From assembly GCF_963678635.1 (NCBI RefSeq), contig NC_087067.1, positions 60,372,594-60,436,593 of the forward strand: a stretch of DNA of 64,000 nt, given 5' to 3'. Positions within the stretch are counted from its first letter, which is position 1; each line of letters starts with the position of its first letter. Under the pieces are notes generated by a model that was not told the origin of the DNA, ran no database searches, and saw only the letters and a list, made by a program, of their open reading frames with translations. The position numbers and the translations under genes were made by a program. This stretch comes from Symsagittifera roscoffensis. Lineage: Eukaryota; Xenacoelomorpha; Acoela; Convolutidae. This document shows positions 10,013 through 21,500 of this stretch, piece by piece.

Positions 10013-10136
10013 CAAAACAGGTACAAAGAAATAAATTTTTTCTTTTTGTATTTGATGAGAAATCTTGCCTAATAATCTCAAAAATTCTTAAGAATTTCAT
10101 TCAATTTCTGTACGCTCATTTTCTACAGTGCATTCG

Positions 10137-10505
10137 TCAATAATGATACAAGCTTTTTGAAGGTTTTACATAACCTAGTAATGAAGGAAGCATATCAAGT
10201 AGTTTATCATATTCCTCTCTTTGTAGTTGTAAAGATTGATTATTTTTCCATTGATTTCCATTTCTACTTTTTTTGGTATCAGATCGGTATCCTATGTGAA
10301 TTTTTCTTCTACCATTATGCAGAGTCCACTCAAAGTGAGATTTTTGTGAGTCTACGTCCAAATTCTGCAAGTTTGGTGAATTTTGTGATTCTATAATTGT
10401 TAGTGAAACTTTTTGGGACTTTTCTTCCAGAACAATATGAAAAAGTCCAAATTTATTGTGAAGTTTTAAGAGTAAATTTCTTGAAAAACCAATATTCCAA
10501 CTCAT
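10137..10505 (-). CDS. Small protein with PC4-like C-terminal half (tentative), unit 3
   Basis: Starts at ATG 10505 as in unit 1. One T is missing from the run near 10157, so the last residues read KPSKSLYHY instead of KPSKKLVSLLTNAL. The PC4-like segment is unaffected. Confidence 0.35.
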   Translation of the reverse strand: MSWNIGFSRNLLLKLHNKFGLFHIVLEEKSQKVSLTIIESQNSPNLQNLDVDSQKSHFEWTLHNGRRKIHIGYRSDTKKSRNGNQWKNNQSLQLQREEYDKLLDMLPSLLGYVKPSKSLYHY

Positions 10506-10589
10506 ACTGTTCAAAACCAATACTAAATGAAAAATGACTTTGAGGATAAATAGTTAAATTACAAGACAAAAAAACATAAGTAACACAAA

Positions 10590-11326
10590 TTATTGTACGT
10601 TACAGTTCTCAACAAACATAAAGTCTCCCAAAATTTGGGACAGTTCTTTGAATTCCTACGAAGTAAAGTTGACATAGGCAACTTGTTTCCTTGCTTCATT
10701 CTCTTTTGCGGTGAATAGTCGAATCTGAATGTAGGGAGGTTTGTTAATATTGTACTTCTTGATCGTGACACAAACTTGTCTTTTAATGTAGGTTGCTATG
10801 TCAAACACCTTGTTGCAGTTGGCAAGCTCCTGATCCATAGTTGACTCTTTGACTGAAGTGACGTCCAAAATAGGAACTAGTCCAAGGTTTTCAGCATCGT
10901 GAATATCAGTATTTCTAATTGATGAGATTGCGACTCCTTCTTTTTTGCCAAGATAGACTTGCTGTCTTTTTTCGAGTTGTCCCAACTCGCTTTTCTTGAA
11001 TATTTGAAAGCAGGGCTCAAAATAATTTTTCCCTTTGTAGGATTTTTGGAACCAAGCAAATCTCCCAATTCTTGTTTGATTTTTTGAGAATTCAATGTAA
11101 TTGGGACTTGTGTCTTTTCTTGTACATTTTTGAAGAACAGACTGATGAGATCAAGAGAAATGAGAGAAATGATTTTGAGATTAAATGAAATTGGAAGTAA
11201 ACAATATGAGTCATTCACTGAACCATAAAAGGAAATAGAACTATAATTGGAATTTTTGAGGGAAATTTCCAAATATGGAATCGTGTAGGTGTTAGTTTTC
11301 CTAATTAAATCCACAATTCTCAGCAA
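10590..11326 (-). pseudogene. Unknown protein with PC4-like tail, frameshifted, unit 3
   Basis: As unit 1; one visible substitution gives NCNKVFDIA for NCNKVYDIA. Shares the frame break and the TAG before EFKELSQIL. Confidence 0.35.
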
Positions 11327-11341
11327 AAATCATTGTTCCAG

Positions 11342-12052
11342 ATGGCTGCAGCTATGTGTCAAGCTCTTCCCAGCTTTTATTCAGAGTATTTAAAAAATCG
11401 CAATTTATTTCCGTTTCCAGTGATTTTTACGAAAAATATATAGTAACCAATAATTTTTGTGTCTCTACCCACAATTCTTACTGTTCTTTGGAAAATTGTA
11501 AGTTCCACATACTTCTGATTGGTTCATCTTTCGATCAAATTTTACAAAGATTGGGTAATTTTCATTTCACATACCAAATTATCGATTGTCTTTACACTCT
11601 GTACAAATACAGATTTTATTCGAATGTTATTTTATCAACTGGCGAAGTTTTCAATCAACTTGACCGCGCTGTTCATCACAATTTGAAATGGAAAAGAGCA
11701 GAAAAATGCCAAGTGTTGCAAAGAAAAGACTGTTAAGCAAAACTTGAAACGTCACTATTTATGTTCTAACCAGAATTTAGCTTCCACACAAACTATTGGT
11801 TCAGCTTTTCTAGAAAGAGTTCGTCAAGAACAAAACTCAAAATATGAACATGATTTGTTTAAAATAAGTGACTGTTTTATTGATGGTTATGGATTTGTAA
11901 ATAGTGATCATGTCAATTTTTCAAAAAAAAAACTTTTGATAATCCATCTATTTTCTCTCATATGTTTACGAAGTTACCAAAAATTACCAAAAAAGAGTCA
12001 CCGTTGTCAAAAGACTTGGAAAAAGTTTTTCAAACATGTAAGAAAGATGTAA
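11342..12052 (+). pseudogene. Unknown plus-strand gene, frameshifted, unit 3
   Basis: As unit 1, with one more lost A near 11704 (gcagaaaaatgcc) that truncates the first long frame at 11736. The shared 1-nt deletion follows. Confidence 0.4.
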
Positions 12053-12112
12053 TATTTCTTTTGGTTTTCAAGAAAGCGCAAAAAACGTTTTAATTTTTTA
12101 AAACAAGTTTCA

Positions 12113-12492
12113 GAAAAATGTTTCAATTTTTTGACAAAATGCGAAAAGTGTTTCAACTTTTTTGAGAAGATGCGAATAGTGTTTCACTTTTTCAAACAAG
12201 ATGCGAAAAGTGTTTCACTTTTTTTCCTACAATTGTGAAAACTGTTTCACTTTTTTCGACAAAATGCGAAAGAAGTTTTACTTTTTTCGATAAAATGCGA
12301 ATATTGTTTCACAAAATCCGAAAAGTGTTTTAATTTTTCGATAAAATGCAAAGTGTTTCAATTTTTTCGACAAAATGCAAAAAGTGTTTCCTTTTTTTTC
12401 GACAAAATGCAAAAAGTGTTTTACTTTTTTTCGACGAAATGCGAAAAGTGTTTCAATTTTTCTACAAAATGCTAAAAGTGTGTACAAGATGC
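12113..12492. repeat. 31-bp hairpin minisatellite, unit 3
   Basis: Same array as in units 1 and 2 with small local changes (tttccttttttttcg near 12388). Confidence 0.9.
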
Positions 12493-12736
12493 AATATCGA
12501 TTAGGTAACGTTTTACTTGTGTACAGTTTTTCTAGTGTTTTTCCGAATATGTGTGCAAAAATTAATCAAATTTCTTAACATGTGTGCGAGTTCGGAGCAC
12601 TTAACTAAGTTCTAATTGTTTTTCAATGGTTTACCCTGATCCTCTCATCTATTCTCATAATTAAAATGAAATTGAAGAAATTAAATACAGAAAACGAAGT
12701 CAAAACCAAACAACCTTTACTTACAAAAACATTTAA

Positions 12737-13178
12737 TCAAAGAGCTGGACGAGGCTCCATTGTTTGTGGTTGTTGTGGAGGAGTGTTTTGAGGCGTCATT
12801 ATTTCTGAGAAACCCTCATCTTCATCTATTGTGATGGGGTTTTCGACTGATCCTTCCTCCTCCCAAGGAAAGAGGAAGTCGTCGACTGGTTGAGCCACAA
12901 ATCTTGAGTCCGGAATCTTAGGATAGTTCATTCCCACATGATCAGAAACTTCCTCCATCATTTGCATTGTTCCAAGTTGGTTCTCTGTGATGGGAACTTG
13001 CATCATTTGATGTTCGTTGAAATCCCTTCGCATCACTTCGACCATGTGCCAGACTTGGATTGGCATATCCATTCGTGCCAGAAAAACTCGAGACTGTTTC
13101 TCGCACTTGAATTTGTACTAGATCAGGCGAAAATTCTACAGAGTACATGAGGTTGCTGTTTTGCACTGAGAAGATCAT
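12737..13178 (-). pseudogene. Unknown acidic-tailed protein, frameshifted, unit 3
   Basis: As unit 1 (2677-3118), including the VEVMRRDF version, the common frame change and the 45-bp 3' deletion. Confidence 0.35.
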
Positions 13179-13336
13179 TTTGAGCAATAAACTGAGTTAA
13201 AGAGTAGAAACAAGAAAGAGTTGAGAGAAGGGTAGCTGACGGAGGATAAGTTGAAATTAAGGTACTTAGAGCTGAGAGAGGAGGTAGTTGACGGTAGTTA
13301 ATTTGAAAATAAAATGATGTTGTAATCAATTAAAAA

Positions 13337-13886
13337 TTACTGATTTTTGAATAGATAGTCAAGTTTTTTAATTTTTATGTAAATTTGGGAGAATAACTCA
13401 AAGTTGACGAATTTTTCAAAGCTATCCTCTGGAAATCTGATTCCAAATCGAATCAAGCAGGATTTTGAACTCTGAAAATCCTTAAAGAAATGAAGGAATA
13501 AAGAACTTAGCTGGGAAGTTTTTACAAATTTAGGTATTAGGTAGGGGATAGAAAGAGTTTTTGATATCTTATCGTACGACTTTTTGATTAATTTCAAATT
13601 ATCGAGAATAAACAAAATTTCTTTCCTTGTGAGGTGTAATTCAGCCGTAAGTTTAAAACTTTGATACGCAATATGTGGATCAAAAGTAAACCCTTTGATT
13701 GAGTAAGTTTCTCTGAAGAGACCTTAACTTACGTCGGCTAACTCTGTTTTGCACAAAAAAGACGTCCAAAAAATTATGAAAAAAGTAAGAGTCAACATCT
13801 ATTTCATCAATAAGAAAATCAATTGGAATTTTTTCCTTTTTCTTGTAAAGTAACTCGAGGAAGCTCAAATGTTTTTTGATAGACAT
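13337..13886 (-). pseudogene. Unknown 180-residue protein, frameshifted, unit 3
   Basis: As unit 1 with the same one-base insertion near 13732. Confidence 0.4.
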
Positions 13887-14247
13887 TTTTCAAATATTGA
13901 TTAAGGTTTTTCAAAAATAATAAACAGTTCACTTTTAGAAAATGCTGGATTCTGATTGGTTGATTTCCAACAAACAGTGTTACTAAAAGAATACTCAATT
14001 CTGATTGGTTCATTTTCCCCAAGGAACAGTAAATAAAAATTATTTCATTCTGATTTTCTTTACGTTAAAAGCAAACGCTCTATACTTTGTATAACTACTT
14101 GAAACAAATTTCAAATATTTTTAACAATTCAAAGTAAGTATGAAAAATTTCCTAATTTTTTTTTGTGATATTTCAAATCTCCCACTTCGATATGTACCAA
14201 GTTCCAAGCCCTTTATATTGAGACTTAAAAATTCTCCCATTTTTTAG
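13887..14247. promoter_or_regulatory. Divergent CCAAT-box promoter region, unit 3
   Basis: Same spacer as in unit 1 with two ttctgattggtt motifs; precedes ATG 14248. Confidence 0.45.
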
Positions 14248-14637
14248 ATGACATCGCTGAATAGACTTGAGAAAGTGAAATGCGAGGATTGTGGTCAAGA
14301 GTACAGGAGGGCCGATGACGAAATGAGGATTAAACATGTTAATTGTTTGATTTCGAATCAAGACACAAAACAACCATACAATGACAATTTGTGTTTGTTT
14401 CGAGCGCTTGCAGTTCGTTTACATGGAACAACTGGTCTTGAAACATCCACTTCCAAGATTTTTAACGATTTTCTAGTAAAATTGGGTTGTGATCCGAAAC
14501 AGTTTCGTGGAGTTACGATGGATAATCTACCAGTAGTTGAAGATGTAGCAGAGAAAAACATCTTTATCTACGATATCGACATTGAAGATGGAGATTTTGT
14601 AGGAGAATTTGCTCGGATAAGTTGCCTTCTATTGTAA
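14248..14637 (+). pseudogene. PolB N-terminal fragment, internally deleted, unit 3
   Basis: A 129-codon open frame starting like the other PolB genes (TSLNRLEKVKCEDCGQEY) but jumping after the first zinc-finger Cys pair to IKHVNCLISNQDTKQPYNDN and on to MDNLPVVEDVAEKNIFIYD, as found at 19393-19690 in the longer gene. About 730 bp of the N-terminal region is missing, including the other zinc fingers. Two frameshifts present in the 19.4-19.6 kb region of the long copy are absent here, so this fragment is the better preserved version of that segment. It ends by fusion to antisense sequence of the neighbouring gene. Confidence 0.65.
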
Positions 14638-15169
14638 GTTGCTATGTCATACACCTTGTTGCAGTTGGCAAGCTCCTGATCCATAGTTGACTCTTTGTCT
14701 GAAGTGAGTTCCAATATAGGAACTAGTCCAAGGTTTTCAGCATCGTGAATAACAGTATTTCTAATTGCTGAGATTGCTTCTTTTTTTTTACCAAGATAGA
14801 CTTGCTGTCTTTTTTCGAGTTGTTCTAACTCATTTTTCTTGAATAGTTGAAAGCAGGGCTCAAAATAAATTTTCCCTTTGTAGGATTTTTGTGACCAAGC
14901 AAATCTCCCAATTCTTGTTTGAGTTTTTGAGAATTCAATGTAATTGGGACTTGTGTCTTTTCTTGAGTACATTTTTGAAGAACAGACTGATCAGATGAAG
15001 AGAAATGAGAAATGATTTTGAGATTAAATGAAATTGGAAGTAAACAATATGAGTCATTCACTGAACCATAAAAGGAAATAGAACTATAATTGGAATTTTT
15101 GAGGGAAATTTCCAAATATGGAATTTTGTTGGTGTTAGTGTTCCTATATAAATCTACAATTCTCAGCAA
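14637..15169 (-). pseudogene. Unknown protein with PC4-like tail, truncated fusion, unit 4
   Basis: Equivalent of 532-1268. The second frame (14568-14972) begins upstream of the equivalent frame in unit 1 (SPNYIEFSKTQTRIGRFAW), supporting one ancestral gene. Its C-terminus is replaced after KVYDIATY by antisense PolB sequence (RANSPTKSPSSMSIS). The N-terminal frame (14825-15169) is retained with substitutions such as LYRNTNTNKIPYLE. Confidence 0.4.
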
Positions 15170-15184
15170 AAATTATTGTTCCAG

Positions 15185-15783
15185 ATGGCTGCAGCTATGT
15201 GTCAAGCTCTTCCCAGCTTTTATTCAGAGTATTTAAAAAATCGCAATTTATTTTCGTTTCCAGTGATTTTTACGAAAAATATATAGTAACCAATAATTTT
15301 TGTGTCTCTACCCACAATTCTTACTGTTCTTTGGAAAATTGTAAGTTCCACATACTTCTGATTGGTTCATCTTTCGATCAAATTTTACAAAGATTGGGTA
15401 ATTTTCATTTCACATACCAAATTATCGATTGTCTTTACACTCTGTACAAATACAGATTTTATTCGAATGTTATTTTATCAACTGGCGAAGTTTTCAATCA
15501 ACTTGACCGCGCTGTTCATCACAATTTGAAATGGAAAAGAGCAGAAAAAATGCCAAGTGTTGCAAAGAAAAGACTGTTAAGCAAAAAGTTGAAACGTCAC
15601 TATTTATGTTCTAACCAGAATTTAGCTTCCACACAAACTATTGGTTCAGCTTTTCTAGAAAGAGTTCGTCAAGTACAAAACTCAAAATATGAACATGATT
15701 TGTTTAAAATAAGTGACTGTTTTATTGATGGTTATGGATTTGTAAATAGTGATCATGTCAATTTTTCAATAAAAAATTTTTGA
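15185..15783 (+). pseudogene. Unknown plus-strand gene, longest version, unit 4
   Basis: A 194-codon frame (15199-15783) unites the two frames that are split in units 1-3. It opens with GTG; ATG 15185 lies in another frame and gives only MAAAMCQALPSFYSEYL and a few more residues before a stop, so the 5' end is still broken by a shift or an intron. The interior is rich in Tyr, Phe and Cys and has a Lys/Arg cluster (KRLLSKKLKRHY). No family recognised. Confidence 0.45.
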
Positions 15784-15941
15784 TAATCCATCTATTTTCC
15801 CTCATATGTTTACGAATTTACCAAAAAAAATCACCGTTGTCAAAAGACTTGCAAAAAGATTTTAAACATCTAAGCAAGATGTAATATTTCTTTTGATTTT
15901 CAAGAAAGGGCAAAAAACGATTCATTTTTTTAACAAGTTGT

Positions 15942-16374
15942 GAGAAGTGTTTCAATTTTTTTGACTAAATGCGGAAAATGTTTCAACTTTTTTGAGAAGA
16001 TGCGAATAGTGTTTCACTTTTTTCAACAAGATGCGAAAAGTGTTTCACTTTTTTAATACAAATGTGAAAAATGTTTCATTTTTTTGACAACAAAATGCGC
16101 AAAGTGTTTTTTTTAATTTTTTTTTCGACAAAATGCGAAAAGTGTTTTACTTTTTTCGATAAAATGCGAAAAACGTTTCAATTTTTTCGACAAAATGCCA
16201 AAAGTGTTTTACTTTTTTCGATAAAATGCAAAAAGTGTTTCAATTTTTTCGACAAAATGCGAAAAGTGTTTTACTTTTTTCGACAAAATGCGAAAAGTGT
16301 TTTACTTTTTTTCGACAAAATGCGAAAAAGGTTTCAATTTTTTCTACAAAAGGCTAAAAGTGTGTACAAGATGC
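15942..16374. repeat. 31-bp hairpin minisatellite, unit 4
   Basis: About 14 units with the same consensus as in units 1-3 but different order and unit count, showing that the array has turned over since unit 4 split from the others. Confidence 0.9.
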
Positions 16375-16616
16375 AATATCGATTAGGTGACTTTTTACTT
16401 GTGTACAGTTTTTCTAGTGTTTTTCCGAATATGTGTGCAAAATTTAATCAAATTTTTTTAATATGTGTTCGAGTTCGGAGCACTTAACTAAGTTCTAATT
16501 GTTTTTCAATGGTTTACCCTGATCCTCTCATCTATTCTCATAATTAAAATGAAATTGAAGAAATTAATTACAGAAAACGAAGTCAAAACCAAACAACTTT
16601 TTATTTACAAAAACAT

Positions 16617-17106
16617 TTAATCAAAGAGCTGTCGAGCAGCATAAGAGTTCTGGAGGTTCTCTATAAAACGCAGAGCTAGACGAGGCTCCATTGTTGGTAG
16701 TTGTTGTGGAGGAGTGTTTTGAGGCGTCATTATTTCTGAGAAACCCTCTTCATTTTTTGTGATGGGGTTTTCGACTGATCCTTCCTCCTCCCAAGGAAAG
16801 AGGAAGTCGTCGACTGGTTGAGCCACAAATCTTGAGTCCGGAATCTTAGGATAGTTCATTCCCACATGATCAGAAACTTCCTCCATCATTTGCATTGTTC
16901 CAAGTTGGTTCTCTGTGATGGGAACTTGCATCATTTGATGTTCGTTGAAATCCCTTCGCATCACTTCGACCATGTGCCAGACTTGGATTGGCATATCCAT
17001 TCGTGCCAGAAAAACTCGAGACTGTTTCTCGCACTTGAATTTTTACTAGATCAGGCGAAAATTCTACAGAGTACATGAGGTTGCTGTTTTGCACTGAGAA
17101 GATCAT
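16617..17106 (-). pseudogene. Unknown acidic-tailed protein, longest 3' end, unit 4
   Basis: Equivalent of 2677-3118. The acidic tail continues past the point where units 1-3 are deleted and ends RFIENLQNSYAARQLFD. The frame change between the N-terminal part (ATG 17106) and the rest is still present, so it predates the array or is an intron. Several tail residues differ (KNEEGFSEI for DEDEGFSEI). Confidence 0.4.
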
Positions 17107-17254
17107 TTTGAGCAATAAACTGAGTTAAAGAGTAGAAACAAGAAAGAGTTGAGAGAAGGGTAGCTGACGGAGGATAAGTTGAAATTAAGGTACTTAGAGC
17201 TGAGAGAGGAGGTAGTTGACGGTAGTTAATTTGAAAATAAAATGATTTTTAGTT

Positions 17255-17690
17255 AGGAGTTAGGGGTACATTCAACTGGAATGTGTAGGTTTGACCAATC
17301 AGAATCGATTTTCCTTATTTGGATTGTAGTCGTAGCCAATCAGATTTCAGCTTCCTTTTATGGCATTCTTTGATAAAAGACGTGTCCAATCGGAAACAAA
17401 GTTCCATTTTGGGCATTGTCGTTTCCAATCACAAAAATGTTCATTTTTGTTCGAGTTGTCGTATCCAATCAGACAATGATTTTTTTTTAAGGATTTAAGT
17501 CTTCCAAATAAGTAAAAATATACACAAAAGCAATCGCAAAAATAAATGAACAAAAGTTGTTTGCTGTAAAAATAAAAAATTTTACCGATATAAGTAACAA
17601 AAGAAGAAAAATTGATAAAAGTAGCATCTCTGCAACTCTTCTCATCAAGTTAACTGAATTTTTTGTATATAATCAATGAAAATTTGCTGA
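17255..17690. promoter_or_regulatory. CCAAT-box cluster, only in unit 4
   Basis: About 430 bp absent from units 1-3. Between 17290 and 17470 there are five plus-strand CCAATC motifs (near 17294, 17336, 17386, 17425 and 17465) spaced 40-50 bp. Four are embedded in a degenerate repeat ending cgt-n-tccaatca. CCAATCAG is the NF-Y consensus. The rest of the segment is AT-rich and shows no gene. It lies upstream of the minus-strand gene that starts at 17106. Confidence 0.55.
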
Positions 17691-18231
17691 TTTTTTAGCA
17701 GATAGTCAAGTTCTTTGATTTTGATGTAGATCTGAGAGGATAACTCAAAGTTGATGAATTTTTCAAAGCAAATATCTGGAAATCTGATTCCAAAACTGAT
17801 CATGCAAGATGTTGAACTTTGAAAATCTTTAAAAAAATGAAGGAATAAAGAACTTTGCTGGGGAGTTTTTACAAATTTGGGTATTGGGTAGGGGATAAAA
17901 GAGTTTTTGATATATTATCGTACGACTTTTTGATTAATTTCAAATTCTCGAGAATAAACAAAATTTATTTCCTTGTGAGGTGTAATTCAACCGTAAGTTT
18001 AAAACTTTGATACGCAATATGTGGATCAAAAGTAAACCCTTTGATTGAGTAAGTTTCTCTGAAGAGATCTTTACTTAGTCGGCTAACTCTGTTTTGCACA
18101 ATAAAGACGTCCAAAAAATTATGAAAAAAGTAAGAGTCAACATCTATTTCATCAATAAGAAAATCAATTGGAATTTTTTCCTTTTTCTTGTAAAGTAACT
18201 CGAGGAAGCTCAAATGTTTTTTGATAGACAT
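17687..18231 (-). pseudogene. Unknown 180-residue protein, nonsense mutation, unit 4
   Basis: Reads through the point where units 1-3 are frameshifted (NRVSRLSKDLFRETYSIKG) but stops after ELHLTRK because GAA (units 1-3) is TAA here (17967-17965). Homology continues to about 17687. Comparing the two versions shows that the family encoded one protein of about 180 residues. Confidence 0.5.
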
Positions 18232-18592
18232 TTTTCAAATAATGATTAAGGTTTTTTCAAAAATAATAAACAGTTCACTTTTAGCAAATGCTGGATTCTG
18301 ATTGGTTGATTTCCAACAAACAGTGTTACTAAAAGAAAATTTAATTCTGATTGGTTCATTTTCCCCCGAGGAACAGTAAATAAAACTTATTTCATTCTGA
18401 TTTTCTTTACGTTAAAAGCAACCGCTCTATACTTTGTATAAGTACTTGAAATAAATTTCAAATATTTTTAACAATTCAAAGTAAGTATAAAAATTTATTA
18501 ATTTTTTTTGGGATATTTTAAATCTCCCACTTCGATATGTACCAAGTTCCAATCCCTTTATATTGAGACTTAAAAGTTCTCCCATTTTTTAG
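18232..18592. promoter_or_regulatory. Divergent CCAAT-box promoter region of the long PolB gene
   Basis: Same spacer as 3827-4187, with ttctgattggtt near 18296 and 18343 and a TATA-like ctatactttgtataag near 18427. It separates the minus-strand start at 18231 from the PolB ATG at 18593, which follows ttttag directly. Confidence 0.5.
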
Positions 18593-21500
18593 ATGCCATC
18601 GCTGAATAGAAATGAGAAAGTGAAATGCGAGGGTTGTGGTCAAGAGTACAGGAGGGCCGATGCGGCTCGACATCGCAAGAGTTGTGTGCGAGGAGTTATT
18701 TCTTGTCCGGAATGTAGTTATTGTACATACAACCAGCAAGAAATGAATTTCCATACGAGCAAGAAGCACGTAAAGTCAAACCCAAAGTCAACAAAGTGTG
18801 TATCGTGTGAGAAAGAATTTGCAAGCTATTATTCACTTCAACAGCATCGCAAGAATGATCACGGAATGAAAGCTAGAAAAACGAGTGATTCTGTTGCTGA
18901 TTTGAATAAAATCTTGGAAAACGAGGAGGATAGTGATCAGCTACGAGATGAGTTGAATGCCTGTCAACACTTCTTGACAGATACTGAGATGGAAAATGGA
19001 CGCCACAAAGTATTCAATTTTCATTTTTCAAAACTAGATCCTAATCTAGTTAATGAAAAACTGGATCAAGTCTTTGAAAAACTTGATTGTGCAGCAAAAA
19101 TCAACATTGCCTTGGGATTTGTGTTACGTAATATAAAAACAAGCGAATATCGTTTTTTCTACGCTCATGAAAATAACACACTCTTTGATAAATCTGTACT
19201 ACTTTGTACTAAAGCAGACTTGACAACTATACAGAACAAGGTCAATAAGCAAGATATCATTGAAATTTGTACACAAGAGAGACATAATACGAAATGACGA
19301 TTCAAGCTGATCACTAATATGACCATTTTTGCAGCCTTACTGAAAAACGTACCTATGGGATGTCCAGGTTCTGTGATTCCCGAACCAATTCTGAGGATTA
19401 AACATGTTAATTGTTTGATTTCGAATCAAGACACAAAACAACCATACAATGACAATTTGTGTTTGTTTCGAGCGTTTGCAGTTCATTTACATGGAACAAC
19501 TGGTCTTGAAATATCCACTTCCAAGATCTTTAACGATTTTCTGGAAAAATCGGGTTGTGATCCGAAACAGTTCGTGGAGTTTCGATGGATAATCTACCAG
19601 TAGTTGAAGATGTAGTAGCGAAAAACATCTTTATCTACGATATCGACATTCAAGATGGAGATTTTGTAGGAGAATTAGCTCGGAGAAGTATCGGTAAATA
19701 CCAGAACACATTGAAACTTCTACGTTACTACAACCACATTATTTACGTCAACATCGACAACTTCTTCAAATGCTTCCGATGCCCAACAAAGCAGACCACT
19801 TCAACAAGTATCTCCTACGATGCAAAGATCGAATCAAAAACATTTACCCCAAAAATTTTTATACTCTACGAGAGACGTTATTTGAAAAACTGGATGGGTT
19901 CAATATTGAGTACACAAAAGAACAAACCTTATTCAAAAATGTCGCTATTTTTGACTTTGAATCAATTTGCGTGCCATCCGAAGAACTAAAACCAACCGAA
20001 ACAATAACTTGGATCGGGAAGCATGAACCCATATCAGTGTCATTTTATCCAATTTGCTTGACAAATCCATTTTTTGTGTGACAAAGATCCACAAACCGAA
20101 ATGCGATCAAAGTTTCTGGAAATTGAAAATAACATCAAAAAGCGACTACACACTATTTTCATTTACTTAATGAACGAGTTAGTTTCAACAAGATTGAAGC
20201 AAGAGAGTACGAAGATGAATGTATCGAGAATGAGGAAGAAACAGACGCATCCACTCACTTTCTCAGGATTCAAAAAAATCAATTGATTGATTTGATGCAA
20301 CATCTAGAGAGATACACCAATACTCTACCAGTATTTGGATTCAACAGTGGTCGGTATGATATAAACCTCATTAAATCTTACCTCATTCCCTATCTTATCA
20401 ACGAAAAAGAAATTGAACCTTCAGTTATCAAGAAAGCAAACGACTTTGTTACCTTCAAATTTGGAGATGTTCAGCTTCTGGACATTATGAAGTTCTTGGG
20501 TGGAGCCACTACCTTACTCTTTTCTAAAAGCTTACAAAGCCAGTGAGCTGAAAGGATACTTTCCATACGAGTAGTTTGATACTCCGAACAAGCTTGATGA
20601 ACATCAACTACCCTCGTATGATGACTTCTACAGCAAACTGAAGAATAGTAACCCTCTTGACAAAGAGTTTGATGATTATCAAAAACTTCCTAACACTGGG
20701 ATAACTGAAGAGCAAGCCTTGAAAAAACTCGGTCTCAGAACCCAACCATCTACAGAATTAGAAAACTACAACTACCTTAAATCTAGCTGGGAACAGGAAA
20801 AGATGACAACAATTTGCGACTTTCTACTGTGGTATAACAACAAAGATGTTGTTCCTACCGTTGATGCTATGCAGAAAATGATTGAATTTTATCATGACAA
20901 AGGGATAGATATGTTAAAGCTCGGCTGCACACTACCGAATCTAGCGAACATCTGTCAACACAAATCAACCGACTATAAGTTTTACTCATTCTTTTCGAGT
21001 GATAGTGACTTGCTTGAAAAAATACGGTAAGATATGACCGGTGGTCCTCCCTCGATTGTTCTCACAAGGAAAGCAGTAGCAAAAAATTTGTGTAAATCAA
21101 AAAATTTGTGTAAATCAATCGTTGGGATTGATGCTAGTCAACTCTATCCTTATTCTATGTGTCAGGATAATCCCACAGGTTTGTATACGAGATGGGACTA
21201 CGATGAAGAAACACAGAAATTCAAGGCGAGGCAAAATCGAGTTCGAACATTTGAAAATATGGTCATGTCATACTTTCAAGCAACCAGACCTGAATGTTAA
21301 ATTGAGAGTTACTACACTACAGGAAAACAAAAAAATTGATTGCTTTAGTGTTGATGGTTATTGCAACCACTGTAAGACTGTCTTTGAAGCAATGGGTTGT
21401 TATTTCCATTTTGTCCTTGTCAAGAAGATAGACCGAGCCTAACTGATGATGATATCAAACGAGGAACCAAGAAAAGAGAAATGTATGAGCTTCGAAAAGG

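Larger units (their letters stand above)
5032..10060. mobile_element. Polinton-like tandem unit, copy 2
   Basis: Repeats unit 1 over its whole length with scattered substitutions and small indels. Differences include tgtagttgaaaag for tgtagttgtaaag near 5202, loss of a G near 6008 (tttttaggatt for tttgtaggatt) and a few changes in the minisatellite. It shares every large lesion of unit 1. Confidence 0.75.
10061..14637. mobile_element. Polinton-like tandem unit, copy 3 (rearranged end)
   Basis: Follows units 1 and 2 up to the PolB stub, then diverges. After gccgatgacgaaatga it joins an internal piece of the PolB N-terminal region (aggattaaacatg, as at 19394) and near 14620-14640 is fused into the unknown minus-strand gene of unit 4. 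The exonuclease-like remnant is absent, as is the sequence equivalent to the first 735 bp of a unit. Confidence 0.7.
14638..18592. mobile_element. Polinton-like tandem unit, copy 4 (least derived)
   Basis: Corresponds to unit positions from about 735 to the PolB start, more diverged from units 1-3 than they are from one another. It retains features the others lost: 45 bp at the 3' end of the acidic-tailed gene, one base that keeps the plus-strand gene open, the correct frame in the 180-residue gene, and a CCAAT-rich spacer of about 430 bp (17255-17690). It continues directly into the long PolB pseudogene. Confidence 0.7.
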
